Shown here piece by piece: positions 45,818-56,368 of a stretch of 64,000 nucleotides of DNA. The stretch is from JASHVB01 sp963762885 (GTDB lineage: Bacteria > Pseudomonadota > Alphaproteobacteria > Acetobacterales > Acetobacteraceae): assembly GCA_963762885.1 (NCBI GenBank), contig CAVXNH010000090.1, positions 124,001 through 188,000 of the forward strand. Direction: 5' to 3'. Each line of letters starts with the position of its first letter. The stretch's first letter is position 1. Both the position numbers and the translations under genes were made by a program. Below the pieces are notes generated by a model. The model saw only the letters and a program-made list of their open reading frames with translations. It searched no databases and had not been told where the DNA came from.

Positions 45818-48800
45818 TCACGCAACCCGCACCGCGATCCCCTCGTCGAGATACCGCGTCGTGCCGCCCAGATGCAGTGTTAGCACGCCAGGCCCATTCA
45901 TCTCGGCGAACAACTCCCCCGGCACGGCGGCATCGCCGGTGGTCCAACGGATACCGTTATTCGCCTCGAACGCATGATAGCCGTCGGCCAGCGCATCCGC
46001 CGCGGCATCGATGTCCCATAGCCGCTGCGACTGCGTCAGCACGATCCGCCGCACCGCCACGCCCAGCACCCTCGCATCGCGCGCAACCCCCAACTCCTGC
46101 GGCACGGCAGCACGCGAGCGAATGCGCACGCAGCGCGGCTGCATCGGCACGCGGAACGCCACAATATCTCTTCGTATCGACGAAGGATCGACCCGCACGC
46201 CATCCACGAGCAAATGCAGATCGGGATCGCCGGTCAGCGGCAACGCCTGCCGCGGACCCGAGCGCTCCAGCAGCCGCTGCCACACCACATCAACGATGTC
46301 GCCGCCCGTCAGCACCGGCGCGCATGGCGGCTGCGGCGGCAGGCTCCAACCGGCATTGGCATTGTGGAACAGCCAGCGATTGCCGTCGTCGCGATAACTT
46401 TCCGCCGGTGCGCCGTTCGCCAGCAGCACGTCGTGCGCCGTGAGTTCGACGTGGTAGATCGTGACTTCCTGTGCAAAGTCGTCCCACAGGATGCTGCGGT
46501 GATTGACCAGGAATTCCACCGGGATCAGCACGTCATCGAGATACAACGAGTGCCCCTTGGTCACGTGCAGATCGCGATGCGGCACGTTCTCCCCCAGCGC
46601 CCCCTTGCGCACGATGACCGGCGTGGCCGCCGAGCGCCGCCCGCGCGCGACCATCACCTGCCCCTTGCCGATCCACACGACCGGCCGAGCCTCGCCGCGC
46701 CAGGTCAGCACGCGATCGCCGACCGACAGACGTTCCACCGGAACATCGCCATCCGGCGTGCGGATCAGCGTGCCGGCGCAGAAGCACATCGCCGCCTGAT
46801 CCAGCGCGAGTTGCACCGCGCCGGTGGCCTGGACCAGACCGGAACCCTGATTGGCGGACGGCAGCCCCATGTTCTCCGCGGACTGTTCCAGCAGGCTGGT
46901 GACCTGCGACGTCGTGAGATCAGGATCGGCCTGCAGCATGAGTGCGGCGACGGCGGCCGCATCCGGGGCGGCGGCCGAGGTTCCGAAGAACGGCTGGAAG
47001 CCCGGCACGGACGTCTGCACCCCGTCCGGTGCGACAAAATCGACCTTGCCGTCCGACCCGGGCGATGCGATCGCGGTGCCGCTCTGGTCGAACAACAACT
47101 CGCCCGGCCCGACGCTGGAGAAGGATTCGGACCAGTCCGGCGGAACCCCGAACGCGGACGAGCTGGACCAATACGAGGCGCCAACCGTGTTGACCCCGGG
47201 GATGATCTCCTGCCCGTGCACATCGCCCGAGCCTTGGCCCGCCGCCGGATCGTCGATCGTACCACCGGGGTCTTGGGCCGAGACGCTGCCGCCATAGCCG
47301 ACCGATGCGCTGGCGACACCGACGGTGCCGGGCGTCCCGAACAGGATGTACTTGAACTGCGGGACCGCTGCCGTGCCGGCCTGGTAGATCGCCAGCTCAT
47401 ATTGCGTGGCAGCCGAGGTGACCGGTACCGCCAGCGTGATTTCCGGGATGTAGTCGTAACCCGAGCCGGCAAACACCTGGCTGGAGGTCGCTACGAGGCT
47501 GCCGCTGGTAGTGTCCAATCGCCATGGCGACCGGGTCGGCCACGCTGGCGCCAGGCGCGGGCCATGCGACATCCCATTGCAGCGCGATTGTCGTATGGAT
47601 GCTGCCGGGCACCGTTATGGTCTGCAATTCGGTGCCGTTGCTGAACTCCTGCGCGTTGACGTCCTGCGCCGCCTGCCCCTGAAGTCAGGACAAGCTGCGT
47701 CGCCGCGGGTTGGAACGTGCTTTCGTAATACGCGTCCCCGTAGTTCGATGCCGCGGTGAAATAGTCGACGCCGGCGGAAATCGCATTCTCGATCGCATCG
47801 TCGACCACGCCGGCGACCTGATAGAACGGCCCGTCGAGAAATGACCAGTCGTCGACGATGATGTTGGCGCCGTCCTGAACCAGCGCCGTCACGCCCTGCG
47901 CGAAGCTCGCGTCGCTCCCTTCCGCCGTGTAAAAATCGATTGCCGCGCCGGGCGCGATGGCATGGACCAGCTCGGCCATCGCCAGGCCTTCGTTCGCCAC
48001 GCCTGATACCGACAAGTCCTTGATATCATCGACGGCCGAGACCACCGTCCCGTTCACCGTAATTGCCGGCAGGTAACCCGCAGCGGCCGCCGCGTTGGCC
48101 GGATCGGCAACACCGTTCAGCGTGGCGTTGAAGCTGTCGGACATGATGCCGATGGTGATGCCGGTGCCGATGATCGATGCCCCCGCCGCGGTGGTCATCG
48201 TCTGGTTGACGATGTTGGCGCCCACCGCCTGGGCGGCCGTGTCGATCTCGTAGGACGTGCGCGTCGGCGAATCCGGGTAGGTGATCAGCGTGCCGCCCGC
48301 GCCGTCGGTGCCGGTATTCAGCACAAGGCCCGGGGCCGGCCCTTGCATCGACAACACTGCCACCGTCGCGCTGCCGTTTTCGATCGTCAGCGTGCCGTCC
48401 GCGAACGTCGCGTAGTTCGCGACGGTGTCGAGCAAATCGATGGTGTCGCCGAGGACGAAGGAGGTGATGGTGCCGAAGAAGCTCGCCGGCGCGCCAAGGT
48501 CGAGCCGCCCGGCCTCGCCGAAGGTGATGGTCTGCGTCGCCGGCACCTCGGATTCAAATTCCAGCGTGCCTCCCGGTCCGGCCTCGAACGTGCCGGTCCC
48601 GGTCAGCGTTGTACCCGCCTCGATGTTGGTGAAACCGCCGAAGACGCGGTCGAAGCCGTCGTTGGTGAAGGTGCTGCCGGTTTCGATCGACACGCTGGCG
48701 TCGGTGACCATCGATCCGTTCAGGATGAGGTCGTCGCCGGCCGACACATTCATTACTGCGCCGTCCAGCAGGACGAAGACCGCGGCCTGCGTGCCGTCGG

Positions 48801-49176
48801 CGACGGTGGCATCGATGCTGAACGTACCACCGGCAGCGCCGGCTTCGATGGAGCCCGAAAAGCCGGTTGGCCCGGTCGTATCGATGCCGGCATAAGCGGC
48901 CGTGCCGTTGCCGTCGATAACGAACTCATGGCCGAAGGTCGCATCGGTGGCGGCGATCACCGCCGGGCTGAGCGAACTGGCCGAACCGAGCGTCACCTGC
49001 ACCGCATCGAGCGGAAAGCCGACCGTGGCTTCCTCGGTACCATTGATCTCGACGGTGCCGGCGTTGATGATCGCGACATCGCCCGCAACCGGCGCGCCGG
49101 TTTGCTCGAGCATTGTGGCCCACAGGGTTGCGGAGTACCAGTCGCCGGTTCCGCCGTCCCAGTATCGCGTGGTCAT
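45818..49176 (-). pseudogene. Subtilase-like protein with C-terminal Hint domain, two frameshifts
   Basis: From ATG 49176 (MTTRYWDGGTGDWYSATLWA), GGAGAG upstream. Residues 1-260 are beta-rich repeats (TGTGTFEAGPGGTLEFE). A subtilase-type domain follows (GIMSDSFNATLNG, DEG-like NEGLAMAELVHAIAPGA, nucleophile GTSAAAPDAAAVAALMLQ), then a Hint_2 domain opening CFCAGTLIRTPDGDVPVERLSVGDRVLTWRG. The frame changes near 47685 and near 47515; the stretch between them is read in a third frame (TITVPGSIHTTIALQWDVAW). About 1,119 aa if repaired. Such proteins are usually secreted and large; Hint domains may self-cleave. Damaged or mis-sequenced here. Confidence 0.7.
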
Positions 49177-49425
49177 CGTGGTCTCTCCAGGGCGCCGGTC
49201 CATGTGTAATTTGCAATTAATGCATGTGTCAATTGAGTCCTTTGGTGTGCTGTTATGAAAATACGCTCATTCTCAGGTTTCGAGCGCCCAATGCGCGGGT
49301 AATCGGATCCATTGGCGGATTTTGATACATCCTGACCCGAAGCAACGGATTGTAACATGCAATCGTCGCGTGCAGAAACTGGCTGCGCCCAAGGCGCGCC
49401 ACCGACCGTCCCGCTTCGGTGTCAT

Positions 49426-49482
49426 GGCAAGAAACAGGATACTCCCCTCCCACAAGGGGAGGGGGAGTATCCTGTTCCTTGC
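49426..49482. repeat. Hairpin, arms GGCAAG...CAGGATACTCCCC
   Basis: A near-perfect inverted repeat of about 26 bp around ACAA, in the gap before the binding-protein gene at 49637. It could be a terminator for the minus-strand side or a dispersed repeat. The rest of 49205-49636 shows no gene. Confidence 0.6.
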
Positions 49483-49636
49483 CAGCGAAGCGAGGCAACC
49501 GCCCGCGCCCTCCCTTCCCGGCACCGAATTCTTGCTGCCGCCCCTTCACCGATGCGCTACGCTAGCGTGGCGGGCAAACGTCCGCCCAAAGCAAGACGCC
49601 GGCCGGCATCGCCCGGCCGCTCCAGGGAGGCTACAA

Positions 49637-50833
49637 ATGACGTCACGCCGTACGTTGTCGCGCCGGCACGTCCTGACCGCTGCCGCCGCCACGCTGTTCA
49701 CCCCCGCCATCGTCGGCCGCGCCGCCGCCACCACCCGCGGCGTCTCCGATACCGAAATCATCATCGGCACCATGACCGACCTGTCCGGCGTCACCGCCGT
49801 GCAAGGCGTCAACAATGCCAACGCCATACGCCTGGCATTCGAGGACGCTAACGCCCAAGGCGGCATCCACGGCCGCAAGATCCGCTACGTCGTCGAGGAC
49901 AATGAATACATGGTCCCCAAAGGCGTCCAGGCGATGAACAAACTGGTCAATCGCGACGACATCTTTTTCGCCATGGCCAACGGCGGCACGCCGATGAACG
50001 AAGCCGTCATGCCGATGATGTTCGAAAAGAGCGTACCGAACGTATTCCCGCTGACCTGCGCTCGCTCGATGTACGAGCCGTTCAACAAGTTCAAGTACGG
50101 CCAGTTCGCGTCCTACTACGACCAGATGCGCGCCGGGGTAAAATACTTCGTCGAGAAGAAGGGCAAGCAGCACGTCGGCTCGATGATCCAGGACAGCGAC
50201 TACGGCCGCGACGTGCTCGCCGGCGCGCAGGCGCAGACCGAGGCTATGGGCATGAAGATGGCCGGCGGCACGGCGCACAAGCCCACAGACACCGACTTCA
50301 ATGCCTCGGTGGCGAAACTGCGTGATGCCGGCTGCGACCTCATCGTCATGGGCACCATCGTCAAGGACACCACCATCATCCTGCAAACCGCGCGCAAGAT
50401 GGGCTGGGACGTCGATTTCCTCGGCAATTTCGCGTGCTATTCCACCGCCGTCGCGGAAGCGCCAGGCGGACCGGCCGAGGGGTTCTACGCCATGGCCCCC
50501 GCGCTCTACGCCTATCCCGACGATCCGCGCCCGGCGGTACACGCGCTCGCCGAGCGCTACAAGAAGACCTACGGCTTCGACATCAACTACCTCGGCGAGG
50601 CGGGCTATACCGCCGGCACCTTCATGGTCGCGGTGCTTCAGAAGGCCGGCCGCGACCTGACCCTGGAGAGCTTCACCAACGCGATGGAAAGCATGAAGGA
50701 CTGGCGCGACATCTTCAACGGGCCGCCGCTGTCGATGAGCCCGACCAGCCATCACGCCTCCAGCCAGTCGTTCCTCTCGGTGGTCAAGAGCGCCCGTTGG
50801 ACGCCCTTGATGCAGGAGCCGCTCAGCTTCTGA
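49637..50833 (+). CDS. Branched-chain-amino-acid-type ABC binding protein (LivK-like), orphan
   Basis: 398 aa from ATG 49637, preceded by AGGGAGG. A twin-arginine signal (SRRHVLTAAAATLFTP) points to Tat export. The mature part is a Peripla_BP_6 fold: SDTEIIIGTMTDLSGVTAVQG, AFEDANAQGGIHGRKIRYVVEDN, GSMIQDSDYGRDVLAGA. No liv-type permease or ATPase is nearby, so it is an orphan or uses a distant transporter. The ligand could be an amino acid, amide or aromatic acid. Confidence 0.85.
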   Translation: MTSRRTLSRRHVLTAAAATLFTPAIVGRAAATTRGVSDTEIIIGTMTDLSGVTAVQGVNNANAIRLAFEDANAQGGIHGRKIRYVVEDNEYMVPKGVQAMNKLVNRDDIFFAMANGGTPMNEAVMPMMFEKSVPNVFPLTCARSMYEPFNKFKYGQFASYYDQMRAGVKYFVEKKGKQHVGSMIQDSDYGRDVLAGAQAQTEAMGMKMAGGTAHKPTDTDFNASVAKLRDAGCDLIVMGTIVKDTTIILQTARKMGWDVDFLGNFACYSTAVAEAPGGPAEGFYAMAPALYAYPDDPRPAVHALAERYKKTYGFDINYLGEAGYTAGTFMVAVLQKAGRDLTLESFTNAMESMKDWRDIFNGPPLSMSPTSHHASSQSFLSVVKSARWTPLMQEPLSF

Positions 50834-50854
50834 ACCACCCCTGCCCCGCTCCCC

Positions 50855-50946
50855 GTGTCATGGCCGGGCTTGGCCCGGCTACCCACGACTTGCGCTGCCG
50901 CAAGTTACGCAGTCGTGGGTGACCAGGCCAAGCCCGGTCATGACAC
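50855..50946. repeat. Palindromic repeat, GTGTCATGGCCGGGC arms
   Basis: GTGTCATGGCCGGGCTTGG...CCAAGCCCGGTCATGACAC with an inner CACGACT/AGTCGTG hairpin. Same dispersed family; follows the LivK-like gene and may terminate it. Confidence 0.75.
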
Positions 50947-51078
50947 ATATGACACAAATGACCCGGCGACGCCGGGACGCAGGGACCTTCATCCCGGCGT
51001 CATCATGGCGTAATAGGACGGCAACGGTTGGCCGGCTACGTCACGCGTCACCGCCTCGCAACAAGGGAAACGACCACG

Positions 51079-52413
51079 ATGCAACGCCGCACCCTGCTCG
51101 CCGGCACCGCCGCCCTGGCCGCCGCGCCGCTGATCCACGCCCGAGCCCAGGCCGCCAAGACCAAGATCGTCTGGTGGCACGCCATGACCGCCGCCCTGGG
51201 CGAGCAGGTCACGCGCATCGCCGACACGTTCAATCAAAGCCAGAACGCGGTCGAGGTGCAGGCGATCTACAAAGGCGGCTATTCGGACCTGCTGAACGCG
51301 ACCATCGCGGCATCGCGCGCCGGCCAGGCGCCGCACCTCGCACAGATCTTCGAGGTCGGCACCGGCACCATGCTGGCCGCCCGCAAGGCGGTGAAGCAGG
51401 TCTGGGAGCTGTCGAAGGAAACCGGCGTCACGATCGACCCGAACACCTACATCGCGGCGGTGCGCGGCTATTACAGCCTGCCGGACGGAAGGATGGCCTC
51501 GATGCCGTTCAACTCCTCCACCGCGGTGATGTGGTACAGCAAGGATGCGTTCCGCAAGGCCGGGCTCGATCCGGACAAGCCGCCGGCAACCTGGGAAGAG
51601 GTGGTGAAGGCCGCGCAGGCGATCAAAGCCAAGGACGCCGCCGAAATCCCCATGACCAGTTCCTGGCTGAGCTGGATTCAACTGGAGCAATACAGCGCGC
51701 TGCACAACATCCCCTTCGCCAGCGAGGCCGACGGCTTCGAGGGCCTGAATGCCCAGCTCGAAATCAACAGCAAAGCGCATGTCAAGCAGGTGGAGCGGCT
51801 GCTGGATATGTCGAAGGATGGCACATTCAAATACACCGGCCGCGACAACGCGCCCGACCAGTTGCTGGTGTCCGGCAAGGCCGGCATCCATTTCAACTCC
51901 TCGGGGATGCGCGGCGACCTGGTGAAGAGCGCCAAGTTCGACTGGGGCGAGGCGTACCTGCCGTACGATCCGGAGCTGATCAAGTCGCCGTTGAACTCGA
52001 TCATCGGTGGCGCCAGCCTGTGGACGATGACCGCGCCCGACCGCACGCCGGAGGAATACAAGGCGGTCGCGACGTTCCTGCAATTCATCGGCCAGCCGGA
52101 AAACGATGCGTATTGGCATCAGCACACCGGCTACGTGCCGGTGACGCTGGCCGGGTTCGAATTGTCGCAGAAGCAGGGGTTCTACGACAAGAACCCCGGC
52201 GCCGACCTGCCGGTGCGGCAATTGACGCGCGGCACAGTGACCAGCAACTCGAAGGGCCTGCGGCTGGGCCGCCTGGTCGAGATTCGCAACATCATCTACG
52301 AGGAAATGGAGAAGGCCTTCCAGGGCGGACAGACGGCCCAGCAGGCCATGGACAGCGCCGTCACCCGTGGCAACAAGGTGCTGCGGGAGTTCGAGAAGGC
52401 GGTGAGCGGGTGA
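51079..52413 (+). CDS. Sugar/glycerol-phosphate ABC binding protein (UgpB-like), second copy
   Basis: 444 aa from ATG 51079. Twin-arginine signal MQRRTLLAGTAALAAAP. The mature fold KTKIVWWHAMTAALGEQVTRIADTFNQSQ and MPFNSSTAVMWYSKDAFRKAGLDPDKPPATW match UgpB closely, better than the protein at 22619. A cognate permease lies after a palindromic repeat. Substrate probably glycerol-3-phosphate or a diester, by family only. Confidence 0.9.
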   Translation: MQRRTLLAGTAALAAAPLIHARAQAAKTKIVWWHAMTAALGEQVTRIADTFNQSQNAVEVQAIYKGGYSDLLNATIAASRAGQAPHLAQIFEVGTGTMLAARKAVKQVWELSKETGVTIDPNTYIAAVRGYYSLPDGRMASMPFNSSTAVMWYSKDAFRKAGLDPDKPPATWEEVVKAAQAIKAKDAAEIPMTSSWLSWIQLEQYSALHNIPFASEADGFEGLNAQLEINSKAHVKQVERLLDMSKDGTFKYTGRDNAPDQLLVSGKAGIHFNSSGMRGDLVKSAKFDWGEAYLPYDPELIKSPLNSIIGGASLWTMTAPDRTPEEYKAVATFLQFIGQPENDAYWHQHTGYVPVTLAGFELSQKQGFYDKNPGADLPVRQLTRGTVTSNSKGLRLGRLVEIRNIIYEEMEKAFQGGQTAQQAMDSAVTRGNKVLREFEKAVSG

Positions 52414-52430
52414 GGCGCGGCGCACTACTC

Positions 52431-52516
52431 GTCATGGCGAGCGCAGGCCCGCCATCCACGACTAAGTTGCGGGCAACGGAGAAAGTCGTGGATGGCGGGC
52501 CTGCGCCCGCCATGAC
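52431..52516. repeat. Palindromic repeat, GTCATGGCGAGCGCAGGC arms
   Basis: Arms GTCATGGCGAGCGCAGGCCC and the inverse, with an inner CCACGACT/AGTCGTGG hairpin, lying between the binding-protein and permease genes of one operon. It may lower expression of the permease. Confidence 0.75.
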
Positions 52517-52570
52517 GATGTACGCCGTACGCCGCTCATCGTTTCCGCATCGACTGGCGCCAACTAGCCC

Positions 52571-53452
52571 ATGGACCGCCGCACCACCTTCAACGGCTGG
52601 CTGCTGCCCATGCTGCTGGTGCTGCCACAGCTCCTGGTGACCGGCTTTTTCTTCTACTGGCCGGCCGGCGAGGCGATCTGGGACAGCATGACCACCCAGG
52701 ACCCGTTCGGTCAGGGGTCCGTCTTCGTCGGCCTCGCCAACTTCGCAGACCTGTTCGGCGATCCGCTCTACCTCGCCACCATCGTCCGCACGGTGGTGTT
52801 CTGCCTCGCGGTCAGCGTGCTGGCGATGGGCACGGCGCTGGCCCTGGCGGTCTTCGCCGACCGCGAAATCCGCGGCCGAGCCATCTACCGCACCCTGCTC
52901 ATCTGGCCCTACGCGATCGCGCCAGCGGTATCCGCAGTACTGTGGCTGTTCATCCTCAACCCGCAGGTCGGCTTGCTCGGCCGCTGGCTGAACGCCCACC
53001 ACATGCCATGGGACTACCACCTGAACGGCACCCAGGCGATGCTGATGGTCATCCTCGCCAGCGCCTGGAAACAGGTGAGCTACAATTTCATCTTCTTCCT
53101 GGCCGGCTTGCAGTCGATCCCGCGCGCCGTCATCGAGGCGGCCCGCATGGACGGCGCCCGAGGCTGGCGCCGCTTCCGCACCATCACCTTTCCACTTCTG
53201 GCGCCCACGACGTTCTTCCTGTTGGTGGTCAATCTGGTCTATGCGGCGTTCGACACGTTCGGCACGATCTATGCCCTGACCAAGGGCGGACCGGGCCAGG
53301 ATACCGAGACCCTGGTGATCAAGGTGTATCGCGACGGCATGATCAACCAGGACATCGGCTCATCCTCAGCCCAGTCGGTGGTGCTGATGGTGGGCGTCAT
53401 CGCCATCACCGCGATCCAGTTCCGCTTCATGGGCCGCCGGACCAACGCATGA
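52571..53452 (+). CDS. ugpA: Sugar ABC transporter permease (UgpA-like), second copy
   Basis: 293 aa, six membrane helices. EAA loop EAARMDGARGWRRFRTITFPLL; TIYALTKGGPGQDTETLVIKVYRDGM is strongly UgpA-like. The stop overlaps hisN by four bases. The UgpE permease and UgpC ATPase expected next are missing, so the operon appears truncated at this point. Confidence 0.9.
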   Translation: MDRRTTFNGWLLPMLLVLPQLLVTGFFFYWPAGEAIWDSMTTQDPFGQGSVFVGLANFADLFGDPLYLATIVRTVVFCLAVSVLAMGTALALAVFADREIRGRAIYRTLLIWPYAIAPAVSAVLWLFILNPQVGLLGRWLNAHHMPWDYHLNGTQAMLMVILASAWKQVSYNFIFFLAGLQSIPRAVIEAARMDGARGWRRFRTITFPLLAPTTFFLLVVNLVYAAFDTFGTIYALTKGGPGQDTETLVIKVYRDGMINQDIGSSSAQSVVLMVGVIAITAIQFRFMGRRTNA

Positions 53453-54297
53453 GCCATACCGGCCCCGCTCCGACCGACATGGACCGGCTGATCGCCGCAG
53501 CGGAGGCGGCCGCCGATGTGGCGGGCGCCGTCGTGCGCCCATTCTTCCGCGCCGGGCTTGGCGCGGCCCAGAAGGCCGACCGCTCCCCCGTCACCATCGC
53601 CGATCGGACCGCGGAGCAAGCGATGCGCGCCGTGTTGAGCGAGCGGTTCCCGGACCACGGCGTGCTGGGCGAGGAGTTCGGCCTCGATCGACCGGAGGCA
53701 CGGCTGCGCTGGGTGCTGGACCCGATCGACGGGACGCGCGCCTTCATCACCGGCCGCCCCACCTTTGGCACTCTGATTGCGCTGCTGGATGGCGACCGGC
53801 CCATCCTGGGCGTGATCGACCAGCCGGTCACACGCGAGCGCTGGGTCGGCGCCGTCGGGCGGCGCACACGGTTCAGCGGCCCGATGGGCGGCCGCGCCGG
53901 CTGCCGTCCCTGCGCTGCGCTGGCCGAGGCAGAACTCTCCTGCACCAGCGCGGAGATGATGCAGGGCGCCTTCTGGCCGCGCTGGCAGCGTCTGGCCGCT
54001 GCGGTGCGCCGCAACTACTGGGGCGGCGACTGTTACGCATATGGGCTGCTGACCCTGGGCCAGATCGACGTGGTCGCCGAGCGCGACATGAAGCTGTGGG
54101 ACTGGGCAGCGTTGGTCCCGGTGGTGGAGGGTGCCGGCGGCCGCGTCACCGACTGGTCCGGCGCCGCTCTACGGCAGGACAGCGACGGCACCGTCCTGGC
54201 CGTCGGCGACGCGGCGCTGCTTGCCCCAGCGGTGGCGTTGCTTAACGACTCGTCAGTTGCTCCGCCCGGCCCGGCGGGTCAGGTTGCGGGGCCGTAG
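53449..54297 (+). CDS. hisN: Histidinol-phosphatase / inositol monophosphatase family
   Basis: 282 aa, ATG overlapping the ugpA stop. Metal-binding motifs GEEFG, DPIDGTRAFITGRPTFGTLI and WDWAALVPVVEGAGG. The HisN-type FITGRPTFG and the WDWAAL site fit histidinol-phosphate phosphatase of the IMPase superfamily. Removes phosphate in the penultimate histidine step, or acts on another small phosphate ester. Its coupling to a sugar permease is unusual. Confidence 0.85.
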   Translation: MSHTGPAPTDMDRLIAAAEAAADVAGAVVRPFFRAGLGAAQKADRSPVTIADRTAEQAMRAVLSERFPDHGVLGEEFGLDRPEARLRWVLDPIDGTRAFITGRPTFGTLIALLDGDRPILGVIDQPVTRERWVGAVGRRTRFSGPMGGRAGCRPCAALAEAELSCTSAEMMQGAFWPRWQRLAAAVRRNYWGGDCYAYGLLTLGQIDVVAERDMKLWDWAALVPVVEGAGGRVTDWSGAALRQDSDGTVLAVGDAALLAPAVALLNDSSVAPPGPAGQVAGP

Positions 54298-54317
54298 CAG
54301 CGGGATTGGGATCGATG

Positions 54318-56357
54318 ATGGGTCGCAAATTACATAACCTCTCCCGCACTTGGCGCGGGAGAGGTCGGTGCGAAGCACCGGGTGAGGATGCCGCGAAACG
54401 CACGGTGCGGTTCGCGGCATCCTCACCCTCGTCGCTGCGCGCCTCGACCACCGGGTCAATCGCCCGGTGGCATGCCTCTCCCACTTCGTGGGCGAGGTTT
54501 ATTCTTCCCCTCCTCCTCCTCAGCGCCCTTCCCGCCCGCGCCGACGATGGGGCGGTCACCAAAAGCAACGCCATCGCGGTCCTGGGCAAACCGGCCCTGC
54601 CGCCCGACTTCCCCTACTTCCCCTACGTCGATCCCAACGCACCGAAAGGCGGCACCGTCACCCTCGCCTCGGTCGGCACCTTCGACAGCTTCAACCCGTT
54701 CATCCTGCGCGGCACCGCAACCGGCGATACGGTGGGGCCTTGGGTGATCCTCCCCGGGGGCGCCGGCTCGGGCTCCTCGGTCGGGCATGTCTGGGAAGCG
54801 CTGCTGACCTCCTCTGCCGACGAAGGCGCCGTCGGCTACGGCCACCTGGCGCAAACCATCGAGCTTCCGGCCGACCGCATGTGGGTTGCCTTCGACCTGA
54901 ATCCCGCAGCCAAATTCTCCGACGGCACCCCGGTCACCGCGGACGACGTCGTCTGGACCTATCGCACGCTGCTGGCCCAGGGTCGCCCCAGCTTCCGCCT
55001 CCAGATGGCCGACGTGAAGGACGTTGAAGTCGACGGCCCGCGCCGTGTCGTGTTCCACTTCAAGACCAACACCAATCGCCAGTTGCCGATGGTGGTTGGC
55101 GGCCTGCCGGTGCTGCCGGAACACTGGTTCAAGGGCCGCGACTTCAGCCACCCGCTACAGGATGCGCCGATCGGCTCCGGCCCCTATCGCATCACCAATT
55201 TCGAGCTGGGCCGCAGCATCACCTTCGAGCGGGATCCCAACTGGTGGGCCGCCAAGCTCCCCACCGGCATCGGCAGCAACAACTTCGACCGCGTGCAGAT
55301 CGAGTATTACCGCGACTCGACGGTGGCGATGGAGGCTTTCAAGGCCGGATCGATCGATCTGCGCAGCGAGAACATCTCGAAGAACTGGGCGACCGCCTAC
55401 AATTTCCCCGCGGTGCAGAACGGCCTGGTGATCAAGGGCGACTTCCACCACCATCTGCCCACCGGCATGCAGGGCCTGGCGATGAACACCCGCCGCCCGT
55501 TATTCGCCGATCCGCGCGTGCGCCAGGCCATGGATTATGCGTTCGACTTCGAATGGACCAACAAGAACCTGTTCTATGGCGCGTATGACAGAACCGACAG
55601 CTATTTCAGCGACAGCGATCTGGCATCCTCCGGTGTCCCGCAAGGCGACGAACTCAAACTGCTGGAACCGTATCGGAAAGAGTTGCCGCCGGCGCTGTTC
55701 ACCGAACCATTCAAATTGCCGGTCACCGACGGTTCCGGCAACAACCGCCCCCAGTTGATGGCCGCGCTGCACTTGCTCTCGGAAGCCGGCTGGACGGTGA
55801 AAGACCGCAAGCTGGTCAACGAAGCCGGACAGCAGATGCAGTTCACGATCATGGTGGAGGATCCATCGCTCGAGCGCATCGCCCTGCCCTACACCCAGAA
55901 CCTCAACAAACTCGGTATCGATGCGCAGGTGCGGCTGGTGGATCCGGCGCAGTTCCAGCACCTGACGGACGACTTCGACTTCGACATGATCTTCATGGTG
56001 TACCCGCAAGGCGATGTCCCCGGACAGGAACTGCGCGACTACTGGTCCTGCGCATCGGCCAAGACGCAGGGCAGCTACAACGTGCCCGGCATTTGCGATC
56101 CGGCGGTGGACGCGCTGATCGAGAAGGTGGTCGCGGCCGAGGACCGCCCCGCCTTGCAGGCGGCGGCGCGCGCTGTGGACCGGATCCTGCTGTGGCGCTG
56201 GTACATGGTGCCCAACTGGGACAACCTGGTATTCCACGTCGCCTATTGGGATCGCTTCGGTCACGCCGACAAGCCGGTCCGCGAGGGCTTCAACTTCGAC
56301 ACGTGGTGGGTTGACCAGGCGAAAGCCGCGGCCACCGATGCAGCGAGGTCGCGATGA
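54318..56357 (+). CDS. yejA: Peptide ABC transporter binding protein (YejA-like), start displaced by repeat
   Basis: About 680 aa. The exported part begins with a signal peptide (WARFILPLLLLSALPARADDGA), then an SBP_bac_5 domain with PPDFPYFPYVDPNAPKGGTVTLASVGTFDSFNPF, typical of YejA. The only in-frame ATGs (54315, 54318) lie before a ~165-bp palindromic element that would be translated as a 55-residue basic extension in front of the signal. Either the element took over the start, or a non-standard codon near 54490 is used. Partner genes yejB, yejE, yejF follow. Imports oligopeptides (microcin C in E. coli). Confidence 0.85.
   Translation: MGRKLHNLSRTWRGRGRCEAPGEDAAKRTVRFAASSPSSLRASTTGSIARWHASPTSWARFILPLLLLSALPARADDGAVTKSNAIAVLGKPALPPDFPYFPYVDPNAPKGGTVTLASVGTFDSFNPFILRGTATGDTVGPWVILPGGAGSGSSVGHVWEALLTSSADEGAVGYGHLAQTIELPADRMWVAFDLNPAAKFSDGTPVTADDVVWTYRTLLAQGRPSFRLQMADVKDVEVDGPRRVVFHFKTNTNRQLPMVVGGLPVLPEHWFKGRDFSHPLQDAPIGSGPYRITNFELGRSITFERDPNWWAAKLPTGIGSNNFDRVQIEYYRDSTVAMEAFKAGSIDLRSENISKNWATAYNFPAVQNGLVIKGDFHHHLPTGMQGLAMNTRRPLFADPRVRQAMDYAFDFEWTNKNLFYGAYDRTDSYFSDSDLASSGVPQGDELKLLEPYRKELPPALFTEPFKLPVTDGSGNNRPQLMAALHLLSEAGWTVKDRKLVNEAGQQMQFTIMVEDPSLERIALPYTQNLNKLGIDAQVRLVDPAQFQHLTDDFDFDMIFMVYPQGDVPGQELRDYWSCASAKTQGSYNVPGICDPAVDALIEKVVAAEDRPALQAAARAVDRILLWRWYMVPNWDNLVFHVAYWDRFGHADKPVREGFNFDTWWVDQAKAAATDAARSR
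54336..54500. repeat. About 165-bp three-hairpin palindromic element, copy A
   Basis: Ends in CCTCTCCCGC/GCGGGAGAGG (left) and CCTCTCCCACTTCGTGGGCGAGG (right), with a perfect 17-bp stem GGTGAGGATGCCGCGAA in between. Related to 56369-56528 and 61713-61866, and to a half copy at 31868-31934. Confidence 0.8.
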
Positions 56358-56368
56358 GCGACTCGGAT

